From contig NZ_JAGMUJ010000030.1 of NCBI RefSeq assembly GCF_019049255.1, forward strand, positions 343,494-407,493: a stretch of 64,000 nucleotides of DNA, written 5' to 3'. The position numbers were made by a program, and so were the translations under genes. Source of the DNA: Streptomyces sp. AC558_RSS880 (lineage in GTDB: Bacteria > Actinomycetota > Actinomycetes > Streptomycetales > Streptomycetaceae). Position 1 is the stretch's first letter, and each line of letters opens with the position of its first letter. The notes below the pieces were generated by a model that was not told the origin of the DNA, ran no database searches, and saw only the letters and a list, made by a program, of their open reading frames with translations. Below are positions 36,801 to 44,150 of this stretch, one piece after another.

Positions 36801-37119
36801 GTCCGGGGGCGGCGCCGACGCGGAGCACGCGCGCGTCGCCGACGGGGACGGGGACGGGGAGCCGGTCACGGCCAAGGGACTGCCCAAGCGCACGCCGAGG
36901 ATCACCGCGCCCGCCGCGGCCCCGCGCCCGCGTACCGGGGCCGTGGACGCCGAGGCCCTGCGCCGCCGGCTCGGCGGTTTCCGTCAGGGGGCGGACGCCG
37001 GGCGCCGGGACGTCGAGGCGGAACTCGCCGAACGGACCGGTGGCCACCGGGCGCCGTCCGACCCGGCCGCCACATCCGAAGAGACCACGGGGGGCACAGT
37101 CGAGGAGGCAAGCAGTTGA
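33826..37119 (+). CDS. cvnA: Conservon sensor-like histidine kinase (nitrate/nitrite sensor type, CvnA)
   Basis: This 1097-residue protein is the first gene of a four-gene conservon. A transmembrane helix lies at about 41-62. A long extracytoplasmic domain (65-350) contains a nitrate/nitrite sensing region, and a second helix near 354-375 leads into HAMP. The kinase-like half has LDHFATVMRRHSENLLVLAG, N-box ELMENATSFSPP (about 589-600), G1 QDEGIGMTG near 622 and G2 GLGLGLYVV near 655. Residues 690-1097 are low-complexity Ala/Gly/Glu/Pro. The ATG at 33826 has only weak RBS support. Conservon kinases are proposed to control the GTPase switch. Confidence 0.93.
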   Translation: MRAPVQKSRPRRTGKQTAPKGDAEQTTGVGRGRPTHVRNRLIVAVAVVAAAIAAAGAPSVLTASGQLKDAQDLVTLAEQTQDALTLAHSLADERDEVVPYIAAGRPKSEAPSEEHSARVDRQVEELRADTDIPQELHDGLDAVAAVRRAALTGKSSPLEAHQAYSTAITRLHRLAEQLAEQTPPRAGSGAYALTELDSAVQQAAATRGLLLAALNVPSTTRTVIDPITGLPSTTTSTSDADTERRDALTAAALQARLRSDAALADFRETAPKAARASYDSTVTGPEVESAEKYLARLTDEPTLSDDDLATSAKKLRAALTARVETMRGVESALFDKRTKDLAQLRDDDVTALEIRIAVLGALMLLTIGIATAMARTLTRPLSVLRRGSARLAEAEDLTGQEPIAFTGRNDEFAQVVRSVNALHARAAALAERIATLEADRKHLVGQRQKMADAREELRTELAESTAHLERLRAGIGGTFVNLALRTLGLVERQLGVIEGLEEREDDPDRLATLFKLDHFATVMRRHSENLLVLAGTEHVQHAAGPVPLVDVVRAAVSEIERYERVRIAALPPHAHIAGFAADDLSHLLAELMENATSFSPPDLPVEVSGWLLENGEVMLSVQDEGIGMTGERLERLNSRLSDFDPEVTYDAEAEDGLGLGLYVVARLAHRHGVRVRLREQKQGGIAAVVVLPDPLLAPATPDAVPASVAGGTPAYSLPGADAEANSNVLQGRTESDDPLVALAEKAVRHQGSPGGETPGEPMETPAADGADDSSPAPAEEPAGSPAGRPGEARAEAAADGAGGPAEAEASAGAAEDSAPGGGDEAAPDRAGHEDAEGADAPAERPAEVTMELLIPAQPEGESVRPGAGHAGGNDVSAGAADAASQPFGAGADAAVRPGAGHAAGDEETPSGAARRPAGEDTEGAARPTTAHGNVPGADAGAGEHAGAGAGSESRSAADAASEGGPAAGAGDPAGLPRRPGAGSGEHAGADAGSGGGADAEHARVADGDGDGEPVTAKGLPKRTPRITAPAAAPRPRTGAVDAEALRRRLGGFRQGADAGRRDVEAELAERTGGHRAPSDPAATSEETTGGTVEEASS

Positions 37120-37619
37120 CCGCGACCGGTACTGTCGGACTGAGCAGTGAGGCCCGCAACCTGCACTGGCTGTTGAGCAATCTCGTCGAGGAGGTGCCCG
37201 GCATCCTCTCCGTCGCGGTGGTCTCCTCCGACGGCCTGCTCCTGCTCTCCTCCGACGACTCCCGCAACACCGCCGCCCGCGAGGCGCGGGGCGCGAAGCG
37301 CACCGGCCCCCGCGGCTCCGCCGCCGACCTGGCCACCGTCGTCTCCGGCATCGGCAGCCTCACCGTCGGCGCCTCGAAGCTGATGGACTTCGGTCCGGTC
37401 AAGCACACGATGGTGGCGATGGACGAGGGCAGCCTGTTCGTGATGTCCATCAGTGACGGTTCCCTGCTCGGCGTGCACGGCTCCGCGGACTGCGACATGA
37501 GCGTGGTGGCGTACCACATGGCCCTGTTCGTCGGCCGCGCCGGCCATGTCCTGACCCCGGAACTCCGCAGCGAGCTGCGCCAGTCCCTGGAGAGCGAGTC
37601 CACCGGGAGTCCCCGATGA
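37116..37619 (+). CDS. cvnB: Roadblock/LC7 domain protein of conservon (CvnB)
   Basis: This 167-residue roadblock/LC7 (MglB-like) protein reads LSSEARNLHWLLSNLVEEVPGILSVAVVSSDGLLLLSSDD and MDEGSLFVMSISDGSLLGVHGSADCDMSVVAYHMALFVGRAGHVLTP. Proteins of this fold bind the partner GTPase and act as its GAP or scaffold. The start is TTG at 37116, overlapping the cvnA stop, with GAGGAGG six bases upstream. Confidence 0.95.
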   Translation: MTATGTVGLSSEARNLHWLLSNLVEEVPGILSVAVVSSDGLLLLSSDDSRNTAAREARGAKRTGPRGSAADLATVVSGIGSLTVGASKLMDFGPVKHTMVAMDEGSLFVMSISDGSLLGVHGSADCDMSVVAYHMALFVGRAGHVLTPELRSELRQSLESESTGSPR

Positions 37620-38035
37620 GCAAGTCCAGGAAACAGCTCCCGGTCCGCGGCGGCGACCGCAAACCCGCCCGGGTCCGCCCCTACTCGCTCACCGGCGGCC
37701 GCACCCGCTTCGGCCACGTCCTGCTCGTCGAGACGTTCGTCGGCGCCACCGCCGCGCTCGAAGCCGCCGAGGAGCGCAGGGAACTGACGAACGGCAACCT
37801 CACCTCCCGCGTGATGCCGGAGATGCGGGCCATCGTCGAACTGTGCCGCCGTATGCGAACGGTGGCCGAGATCGCCGCGCTGCTGAAGATGCCGCTCGGC
37901 GTGGTCCGCGTGCTCCTGAGCGACCTCGCGGACCAGGGAAAGATCCGTGTCTACGGAACGGGGACCGGCCACGGCACGGGCCGCCCGGACCGCGCGCTGC
38001 TGGAAAGGGTGCTGAGTGGACTCCGCCGTCTCTGA
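37616..38035 (+). CDS. cvnC: DUF742 protein of conservon (CvnC)
   Basis: This 139-residue DUF742 protein contains VRPYSLTGGRTR near the N terminus and a winged-helix-like segment VAEIAALLKMPLGVVRVLLSDLADQGKIRV, which looks like a small DNA- or protein-binding wing. Its ATG overlaps the cvnB stop by four bases. Its role in conservons is not established; it is always between the roadblock and GTPase genes. Confidence 0.95.
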   Translation: MSKSRKQLPVRGGDRKPARVRPYSLTGGRTRFGHVLLVETFVGATAALEAAEERRELTNGNLTSRVMPEMRAIVELCRRMRTVAEIAALLKMPLGVVRVLLSDLADQGKIRVYGTGTGHGTGRPDRALLERVLSGLRRL

Positions 38036-38654
38036 TGCCGCTCACGGCGTCTCCCCGCTCGTCGAGGACGACGAGCCCCTGCTGCCCTGGCAGACGGACC
38101 GCACCCGGGCACCCGTCGCCACGAAGATAGTGGTGGCGGGCGGCTTCGGCGTCGGCAAGACCACGCTGGTCACCACGGTCTCGGAGATCACGCCCCTGGA
38201 GACCGAGGCGCTGATGACCGAGGCGAGTGCGGAGCACGACGACCTCACCGCCACGCCGGACAAGCTCACCACCACCGTGGCCATGGACTTCGGCCGCGTC
38301 ACGCTCGACGACGACCTGGTGCTCTACGTCTTCGGCACCCCCGGCCAGCAGCGGTTCTGGTTCATGTGGGACGACCTGGTGCGCGGCGCGATCGGCGCCG
38401 TCGTCCTGGCCGACACCCGCCGCCTGAAGGACTGCTGGCCGGCGCTGGACTACTTCGAGAGCTGCGGACTGCCGTACGTCGTCGCGGTCAACCACTTCGA
38501 CGGCAGTGAGCGGTTCGACGCCGAGGACGTGCGGGAGGCGTTGACGATCCCCGCGCACATACCTGTCATGATCATGGATGCCCGCCGCCGGATCTCGGTC
38601 ATCGAGACCCTCCTGTCCCTCGTGGGCCACGCACTCGACGAAACCCCCGAGTAA
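38016..38654 (+). CDS. cvnD: Conservon small GTPase (CvnD)
   Basis: This 212-residue Ras/Arf-like GTPase of the MglA class has G1 Walker A GGFGVGKTTLV at about 42-52 and the switch 2 motif FGTPGQQRFWFMWDD. In place of NKxD it has the slightly unusual VNHFD. It has no membrane anchor but a flexible N-terminal 35 residues. The start is GTG at 38016, inside the end of cvnC (20-base overlap). It is expected to cycle under control of CvnB and perhaps bind the kinase-like CvnA; this follows the conservon model. Confidence 0.95.
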   Translation: MDSAVSDAAHGVSPLVEDDEPLLPWQTDRTRAPVATKIVVAGGFGVGKTTLVTTVSEITPLETEALMTEASAEHDDLTATPDKLTTTVAMDFGRVTLDDDLVLYVFGTPGQQRFWFMWDDLVRGAIGAVVLADTRRLKDCWPALDYFESCGLPYVVAVNHFDGSERFDAEDVREALTIPAHIPVMIMDARRRISVIETLLSLVGHALDETPE

Positions 38655-38698
38655 CTCTCGAGCAGCCCCCGAGCAGCCCTCTTAGGAGCGTCCCCCGT

Positions 38699-39961
38699 AT
38701 GCGGAAGATACTCGTCGTCGGAGCCGGCCAGTCCGGTCTCCAGCTGGCCCTCGGCCTTCAGTCGCACGGGTACGAGGTCACCCTGATGTCCAACCGGACC
38801 GCGGACGAGATCCGCACCGGACGGGTGATGTCGACGCAGTGCATGTTCCACACCGCCCTGCAGCACGAGCGCGATCTCCAGCTGAACTTCTGGGAGTCCC
38901 AGGCCCCGAAGATCGAAGGACTCGGCGTCTCGGTCGCGGCCCCCGGCTCCTTCGACCCGGGCCCCTCGCAGCGCGCGATCGACTGGCTGGGCCGGCTCGA
39001 CGGGTTCGCGCAGTCGGTGGACCAGCGGGTGAAGATGGCCGGCTGGATGGAGACCTTCGCCCAGCGCGGCGGCCAGCTGGTCATCCACGGCGCGGCGGTC
39101 GGCGACCTGGACTACTTCTCCCGCACGTACGACCTCGTGCTCGTCTCGGCGGGCAAGGGCGAGCTGGTGCAGATGTTCGCCCGCGATCCGGAGCGCTCCC
39201 CGTACAGCACGCCGCAGCGCGCCCTCGCCGTCGCCTACGTCCACGGCCTCGGCCCGCGTCCGGAGCACCCGGACACGGAGGCGGTCCGCTGCAACCTGGT
39301 CCCCGGGGTCGGCGAGATGTTCGTCATGCCGACCCTCACCACCTCGGGCCGCGCCGACATCCTGTTCTGGGAGGGCATACCCGGCGGCCCGCTGGACGCC
39401 TTCAAGGACGTCAAGGACCCGGCGGAGCACCTCTCCCTGACCCTGGAACTCATGGAGAGGTTCCTCCCCTGGGAGTACGCGCGGGCCACCAAGGTCGAGC
39501 TGACCGACGCCGGCGGCACCCTCGCCGGCCGCTACGCCCCCACCGTCCGCAACCCGATCGGCCGGCTGCCCTCCGGCGGCCTCGTCCTCGGCGTCGCCGA
39601 CGTGGTCGTCGCCAACGACCCGATCACCGGCCAGGGCTCCAACTCCGCCTCCAAGTGCGCCGCCTCCTACCTCGCCTCGATCCTGGAGCACGGGGAGAAG
39701 GAGTTCGACGAGACCTGGATGCAGGGCACCTTCGACCGCTACTGGGAGACGGCGCGGCACGTCACCAAGTGGACGAACGCCATGCTCGCCCCGCCGCCGG
39801 AGCACGTCCTGAACCTGATCGGCGCGGCCGGACAGCTCCAGCCGGTCGCGGACCGCTTCGCCAACGGCTTCAACGACCCGGCCGACTTCGAGAACTTCTT
39901 CTACGAGCCGGAGAAGACCGAGGGCTACCTGATGGAGGTCTCGGGCGCGTCCGGCGCGTGA
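38699..39961 (+). CDS. Styrene-monooxygenase-type FAD-dependent oxygenase (StyA-like)
   Basis: This 420-residue flavoprotein has dinucleotide motif VVGAGQSGLQLALGLQSHGYEVTLMS at 6-31. The middle block TADEIRTGRVMSTQCMFHTALQHERDLQLNFWE and the C-terminal RYAPTVRNPIGRLPSGGLVLGVADVVVANDPITGQGSN fit StyA/indole monooxygenase-type proteins. Those use FADH2 delivered by a separate reductase to epoxidise or hydroxylate an aromatic or alkene. No StyB-type reductase is in the window. The gene lies 44 bases after cvnD on the same strand, in the slot where some conservons carry a cytochrome P450. Its last 37 bases overlap the end of the convergent NlpC/P60 gene. Confidence 0.88.
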   Translation: MRKILVVGAGQSGLQLALGLQSHGYEVTLMSNRTADEIRTGRVMSTQCMFHTALQHERDLQLNFWESQAPKIEGLGVSVAAPGSFDPGPSQRAIDWLGRLDGFAQSVDQRVKMAGWMETFAQRGGQLVIHGAAVGDLDYFSRTYDLVLVSAGKGELVQMFARDPERSPYSTPQRALAVAYVHGLGPRPEHPDTEAVRCNLVPGVGEMFVMPTLTTSGRADILFWEGIPGGPLDAFKDVKDPAEHLSLTLELMERFLPWEYARATKVELTDAGGTLAGRYAPTVRNPIGRLPSGGLVLGVADVVVANDPITGQGSNSASKCAASYLASILEHGEKEFDETWMQGTFDRYWETARHVTKWTNAMLAPPPEHVLNLIGAAGQLQPVADRFANGFNDPADFENFFYEPEKTEGYLMEVSGASGA

Positions 39962-41088
39962 CCCGAGGCGTACCCCTCGTCGGACCCCTCCGTCGCCCCC
40001 GCGGGGAGCTCCGGCGGCACGTACCGCCGTACGGGCTCCCCGGCCGGGTCGGGGCGTACGGCGCCCAGCACCGGGTTGGCCGCGATCGGGGAGACCTTGA
40101 TCCGCGCACCCGGGCGGGGCGCCTGCACCACCATGCCGTCGCCGAGGTAGAGGGCGACGTGCGTGGCCTCCGGGAAGTACACGACGAGGTCCCCCGGCCG
40201 CAGCTCCGCCAGCGGCACCCGCTCCAGCCGTGCCCACTGCTCCTGGCTGGTCCGGGGGATCGGCGTCCCGGCGGCGCCCCACGCCTTCGACGTCAGCCCC
40301 GAGCAGTCGTACGCGGCGGGCCCCTCCGCGCCCCACTCGTACGGCTTCCCGAGCTGCTCCACGGCGTACCGCACGGCCCGTTCGCCCGCCGCCGAGGGAG
40401 GAGTGCCGCCGCTGCCCAGCGCACCGGAGGACACCAGCTCCTCCTGCGCCTCGGCCACGTTGTCCCGCTCCAGTTCGGCCAGCGCGGTGAGCTGCTCGGC
40501 GGTGAGCGAGGCGAGGAGTTCCTCGACCGCGCGGAGCCGTGCGAGGACCTCGTCCCGCTCCTTCCCGCGCCGCTCGGTGAGGGCGAGCCGGACGTCGAGG
40601 GCCTTGCGGGCCCGGCGGGCCAGGGCGCCGGCCTCCTTCTCGTCGCCGGTCAGCCGGCCCACCGTCCGGGCCCGCTCCCGCGCCAGCCGCCCGATCACGT
40701 GCCCCTGGTCGAGCGCGCGCTGCGGATCGCGTGCGAGCAGCAGCCGTACGTAAGGGGAGAGGCCGGTGACGCTCTGGTACTGCTGGCGGGCCAGCCGTCC
40801 GGCGGCGCCCCGGCTGTCGTGCAGGGAGAGCCGGGTGCGGGCGAGGGCCCCCTCCAGCCGCTCGGCCTCGGCGCGCTGCCTCTTCAGCCGTTCCTCGGTG
40901 GCGTTGTAGGTCTCGGTGGCCTTCTCGGCCTCCCGGTACAGGGTCTGAAGCTCCGTCAGCAACTCGGCGACGGAACGCTCGCCGGTGCCGCCGCCCGGTT
41001 CCGGGACGGCCGTCGCGGGCGCGGGCGCGAGAACGGCCCCGGCCGCCAGCGCCGCCGCGCACACCAGACGCAGAAGCCTTCCTGACAC
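39925..41088 (-). CDS. Secreted NlpC/P60 peptidoglycan endopeptidase
   Basis: This 387-residue precursor has a signal peptide at 1-27 (LVCAAALAAGAVLAPAPATA). A long coiled coil at about 40-215 is rich in Leu, Arg and Glu. The C-terminal NlpC/P60 domain has catalytic C262 (YDCSGLTSKAWG) and H310 (EATHVALYLGDG). It cuts stem-peptide bonds in peptidoglycan, and the coiled coil probably anchors or gates it. The start is GTG at 41088 behind a full GGAGGTGAT ribosome site. It converges with the monooxygenase gene. Confidence 0.94.
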   Translation of the reverse strand: MSGRLLRLVCAAALAAGAVLAPAPATAVPEPGGGTGERSVAELLTELQTLYREAEKATETYNATEERLKRQRAEAERLEGALARTRLSLHDSRGAAGRLARQQYQSVTGLSPYVRLLLARDPQRALDQGHVIGRLARERARTVGRLTGDEKEAGALARRARKALDVRLALTERRGKERDEVLARLRAVEELLASLTAEQLTALAELERDNVAEAQEELVSSGALGSGGTPPSAAGERAVRYAVEQLGKPYEWGAEGPAAYDCSGLTSKAWGAAGTPIPRTSQEQWARLERVPLAELRPGDLVVYFPEATHVALYLGDGMVVQAPRPGARIKVSPIAANPVLGAVRPDPAGEPVRRYVPPELPAGATEGSDEGYASGHAPDAPETSIR

Positions 41089-41191
41089 TCCATCACCTCC
41101 GATGCGGGGCGGCTCGTCCGCTCCGCATCGCGAGCATCAGGCGGGTGTGCGCGGTCCGCGCGCCGAGTGTGCGCGGTTCGGCGCAACCCGG

Positions 41192-41506
41192 TCACCCGTC
41201 GGCGTCGTCCGGCTTGCCCTCCGGCGTGGCGTCCGGACCGGGCGCGGCCTTCGACCACGGCCACCTCCGGCGGTCGCCGGCCCGCCCCGTGGGGTCGTAC
41301 AGGTACTTCCAGCCCCGGGTCAGCCCGGTCCGCGCGCTCCGCGCCCGGGGCACCCGCCGGTAGACCAGCACGGTGGGCGGGCCGCCGTCCGGGGCCGGGA
41401 CGGGGATGCGGTACGTCTTCGGCGGGTGCCCGGTGATGCCCAGCAGCACGGGCAGGACGCGCCCGTCCATGGGCCCGCCCTCGAACGGGGTGTCTTCGCT
41501 CTTCAC
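41192..41506 (-). CDS. Small hypothetical protein
   Basis: This 104-residue protein starts at GTG 41506 (VKSEDTPFEGGPMDGRVLPVLLGITGHPPKTYRIPVPAPDGG). Its mixed beta-strand start and proline-rich middle continue into a basic tail RTGLTRGWKYLYDPTGRAGDRRRWPWSK. It has no known domain. It lies 29 bases downstream of the TetR stop on the same strand. It may be real because codon use and a GGGGG site are normal, but I cannot assign a family. Confidence 0.55.
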   Translation of the reverse strand: MKSEDTPFEGGPMDGRVLPVLLGITGHPPKTYRIPVPAPDGGPPTVLVYRRVPRARSARTGLTRGWKYLYDPTGRAGDRRRWPWSKAAPGPDATPEGKPDDADG

Positions 41507-41535
41507 GCCCCCAGTGTCGCGCGACGCGCGGGCCG

Positions 41536-42189
41536 TCAGAGGTCCGTGGCCAGCTCCCGCACCAGAGCCTCGGTCTGCGCGTCGCGCCGCGCGGTCACCT
41601 CCAGCACCGCCACGAACTGCTCCACGAGCCAGTCCCGCAGCTCGTCCAGGGGCGGCTGTTTGTCCTCGTCGAGCCAGATCAGCGAGGCCGCCTCCACGGC
41701 GGTGATCCACATCCGGATCGTCATCCGCAGCCGGGGTCCGGGCCCGGCGACCCCGAGGTGGCTGAGGATGTGCTCGGCGGCGGCCCGCCGCACGCCGTCC
41801 ACGATGGCGGTCGTACGGGAGGTCTCCACGACGCTCCCGCCCTGGAGCAACGCGCTGAACCCGGTGTCGTGCTGGTCGACGAAGGCGAGGTAGCGGTCGA
41901 GGGCCCGGGACAGCCGGGGCAGCAGCGGGCCCTCGTGCGGCTCGTCGAAGCAGTGCCGCAGCTGGTCGGCGGCGGACATCAGGGCGGCCTCGTACAGCTG
42001 CTGCTTACCGCCCGGGAAGTACCGGTACACCAGGGGACGCGACACGCCGGCCGCCTCCGCCACGTCGTCCAGGGAGACGTCCTCCGGGGCACGGTGGGCG
42101 AAGAGGGACAGCGCGGCCTCGAGCAGCTGGCTGCGGCGCTCCTCGACGCTGAGCCGCCGGTAGGCGGGGGTGGGGGCCTGCGGGGTCAT
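41536..42189 (-). CDS. TetR-family transcriptional regulator
   Basis: This 217-residue regulator has the TetR helix-turn-helix YRRLSVEERRSQLLEAALSLF at the N terminus and VSLDDVAEAAGVSRPLVYRYFPGGKQQLYEAAL for recognition. The helical ligand-binding domain follows. The ATG at 42189 is the first good start. It lies 170 bases downstream of the AurF-like diiron oxygenase gene on the same strand, which suggests it may control it. The gap contains a duplicated scrap of the oxygenase gene. Confidence 0.93.
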   Translation of the reverse strand: MTPQAPTPAYRRLSVEERRSQLLEAALSLFAHRAPEDVSLDDVAEAAGVSRPLVYRYFPGGKQQLYEAALMSAADQLRHCFDEPHEGPLLPRLSRALDRYLAFVDQHDTGFSALLQGGSVVETSRTTAIVDGVRRAAAEHILSHLGVAGPGPRLRMTIRMWITAVEAASLIWLDEDKQPPLDELRDWLVEQFVAVLEVTARRDAQTEALVRELATDL

Positions 42190-42218
42190 GCCCGCAGGGT
42201 AACCGCCCGCCCGGCTGC

Positions 42219-42284
42219 GCGAGCAGTCCCGACGACTTCCACCACCGCCGTCCGACCCCGCGCAGCACGCCGATGTCGTCCAGG
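42219..42284 (-). pseudogene. Duplicated 66-base scrap of the 3' end of the AurF-like gene
   Basis: This stretch matches 42364-42429, the last codons of the diiron oxygenase gene, with only seven differences in 66 bases. The last 36 are identical. The scrap encodes VLRGVGRRWWKSSGLLA compared with VLRGVGRKLWQSSGLLA. It lacks the stop codon of the intact copy and is not part of any gene. It is the trace of a tandem duplication followed by deletion between the oxygenase and TetR genes. Confidence 0.8.
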
Positions 42285-42359
42285 CTGTGCTCGATGTGCG
42301 GCTGCGGCGCATGGCGGTGAGCCGTTCGGGGATCGTGGTGGTCTGGTGCGAGCGCCTGT

Positions 42360-43298
42360 CTACGCGAGCAGTCCGGACGACTGCCAGAGCTTCCGTCCGA
42401 CCCCGCGCAGCACGCCGATGTCGTCCAGGAAGTCAGTGAGCTTCTTCGCCCCCTGCTGCATCACGTCCCGGCGATGGGTGCTCGCCCTGACCTGGGCGAC
42501 GGCCTCACGCCTGTCCAGGCCGACGTTCGTGTACACCTCGGGGTTCACGAAGGCCACGGAGAACACCCGGGCGAACTCGCCCGAGGTGACCCGGGTGAAC
42601 TCCTGCGACCACTTCGGCGCGGTCACCATCTGGCGCCGCAGCTCCTCACGGGCGTAGCGCACGTGCCGGGCCTCCTCCACGACGTGGATGCGCGTGACGC
42701 CCCGGATCAGCGGCTGGACCCGCTCGTCCGGGAAGGTCAGCCGCTGCATCCAGTCCAGGACCTCCTCGCCGAGCAGGGTCGCGGTGAAGGAGCCGGGGGT
42801 GGTGGAGACCGTCTTGAACAGCCGGCCGAGGTTCTGGTGGACGCGGCTCACCGGATACCAGGGGGTGCCGCCGCGGGTGATCACCCGGGCGAACATCTTG
42901 GAGTGCCGGCACTCGTCCTCGATCTCGGTGAGCGCGTAGCGCACGTGCGCGCTCGTGGCGGCCTTGTCGTAGATGTGCCGCACCAGCAGCTGCATCAGGA
43001 TCAGCTCGAACCAGATGCCGAGCGAGGCGAGCGCGGCGGCCTCGTGCCGCGAGAGCAGGAGGCGCTGCTCCTCGCTCATCCGCTTCCACATCGGGGTGCC
43101 GTACAGCGACACCAGCTCCGGCGGCCAGAACCACTTGCCCTCCTCGAAGGGGGCCTCCCAGTCCAGCTCCTTGTCCGGGTCGAAGGAGTGCCTGGCGGAC
43201 GACTCGAGCAGCCGCTGGGCCACCTGCTCCCGGTTCTTGAGCAGCCCGAGCGCGTCCCGCAGACCATCGAGCGCGTCGGCTTCCGACAGGGGCGTCAT
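42360..43298 (-). CDS. AurF-like diiron oxygenase
   Basis: This 312-residue diiron protein of the AurF/p-aminobenzoate N-oxygenase family has two halves of iron ligands: EIEDECRHSKMF and EEVLDWMQR, then VVEEARHVRYAREELRR. These Glu and His residues bind two irons and activate oxygen. Such enzymes oxidise an amine, or act on fatty or aromatic substrates. There is no biosynthetic cluster around it, so the substrate is unknown. It starts at ATG 43298. The TetR gene follows, separated by a duplicated scrap of its own end. Confidence 0.88.
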   Translation of the reverse strand: MTPLSEADALDGLRDALGLLKNREQVAQRLLESSARHSFDPDKELDWEAPFEEGKWFWPPELVSLYGTPMWKRMSEEQRLLLSRHEAAALASLGIWFELILMQLLVRHIYDKAATSAHVRYALTEIEDECRHSKMFARVITRGGTPWYPVSRVHQNLGRLFKTVSTTPGSFTATLLGEEVLDWMQRLTFPDERVQPLIRGVTRIHVVEEARHVRYAREELRRQMVTAPKWSQEFTRVTSGEFARVFSVAFVNPEVYTNVGLDRREAVAQVRASTHRRDVMQQGAKKLTDFLDDIGVLRGVGRKLWQSSGLLA

Positions 43299-43437
43299 GA
43301 CGGTTCCACCTCGGGGGCGTCTCGGGTTACCGGCGGGTCACCCACTTATGAGACTGCCTGTCAGCAAGGTCGTCAATCCCTCGGGCGGGACTTGTTGACG
43401 GCGGATCCTGTCTGTTGCTCTGGGTGCGCTTGCCGGG

Positions 43438-43584
43438 CTGAACGGACTCCCCGTGGTCTACGTCCACGAACTGGACCCCATGGCCAAGTCGTACGTACCC
43501 GTGGGCATCTTCCACAACCGGCTCAAGCCGACCGTTCCGTTCCCCGTCGACATCGACCTCACCGCCGTCGACCGCCGCCGCTAG
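43438..43584 (+). pseudogene. C-terminal remnant of a Uma2-family endonuclease gene
   Basis: The reading frame LNGLPVVYVHELDPMAKSYV continuing PVGIFHNRLKPTVPFPVDIDLTAVDRRR and a TAG matches the end of Uma2-family proteins, with the usual PFPVxIDLT ending. No N-terminal or catalytic part is present upstream, and no start or ribosome site fits. It is a decayed fragment between the AurF-like and DUF3291 genes, overlapping the end of the latter by four bases. Confidence 0.65.
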
Positions 43585-44084
43585 ACCGAGCAGCCCAGCC
43601 CTTCCGGCACCTCCCCGATCAGCGGCTGCGCGCCGCCGGGCGGGAACGACGTGCGCAGGGTGAACGCGTACGGGGTCGGGCCGTTGGTGCGGAGGTGGAG
43701 GAGGCGGGACTCGGCCTCCGCGACCGTCGGGCGGTGGCCCGCGGGGACCCACCACAGCGCCGCCATCGCCTCCTCGACGCGCTCGAACCACTCCCGGCGC
43801 CGCGCCAGCATCTCGCGGTGGCGGCCCTGGTACATGAACGCCGTCAGGGCGTCGGTGTTCCGCCACACCGACATGTTGATGATCAGCCAGGAGTCGCCGA
43901 AGACGGCGATGTCCGTCGCGTCGCCCCCCTCGCTCTGCAGGCGCCAGACGAAACCGTCGGCGGCGTCGGCGTCCGCGTTCACCGGGTCGAGGCCGTCGAC
44001 GAAGTCCTTCAGCTGCGGGGAGTCCAGCGGGGCCTTGAGACGGGCGATGTTCACCTGGGCGAGTTCGTACGCGGTCTCGGTCAT
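43581..44084 (-). CDS. DUF3291 domain protein (ABM-like fold)
   Basis: This protein of 167 residues starts MTETAYELAQVNIARLKAPLDSPQLKDFVDGLDPVNADADAADGFVWRLQSEGG and continues VFGDSWLIINMSVWRNTDALTAFMYQGRHREML. This is the DUF3291 pattern, related to antibiotic-biosynthesis-monooxygenase-like ferredoxin folds. Its activity is unknown. It begins at ATG 44084. It is not clearly in an operon with PBP2, which ends 66 bases upstream of it. Confidence 0.85.
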   Translation of the reverse strand: MTETAYELAQVNIARLKAPLDSPQLKDFVDGLDPVNADADAADGFVWRLQSEGGDATDIAVFGDSWLIINMSVWRNTDALTAFMYQGRHREMLARRREWFERVEEAMAALWWVPAGHRPTVAEAESRLLHLRTNGPTPYAFTLRTSFPPGGAQPLIGEVPEGLGCSV

Positions 44085-44150
44085 GTACCGAACGTTAGGT
44101 CGGGAGCGCGGCGCTCCGACACCCCTGTCTCACCAAGTGGTCCGTGACGC

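Noticed and set aside
38450..41062. 870-codon minus-strand frame across the oxygenase and NlpC/P60 genes
   Set aside because: Low-complexity Arg/Ala-rich product in a shadow frame of two real genes.
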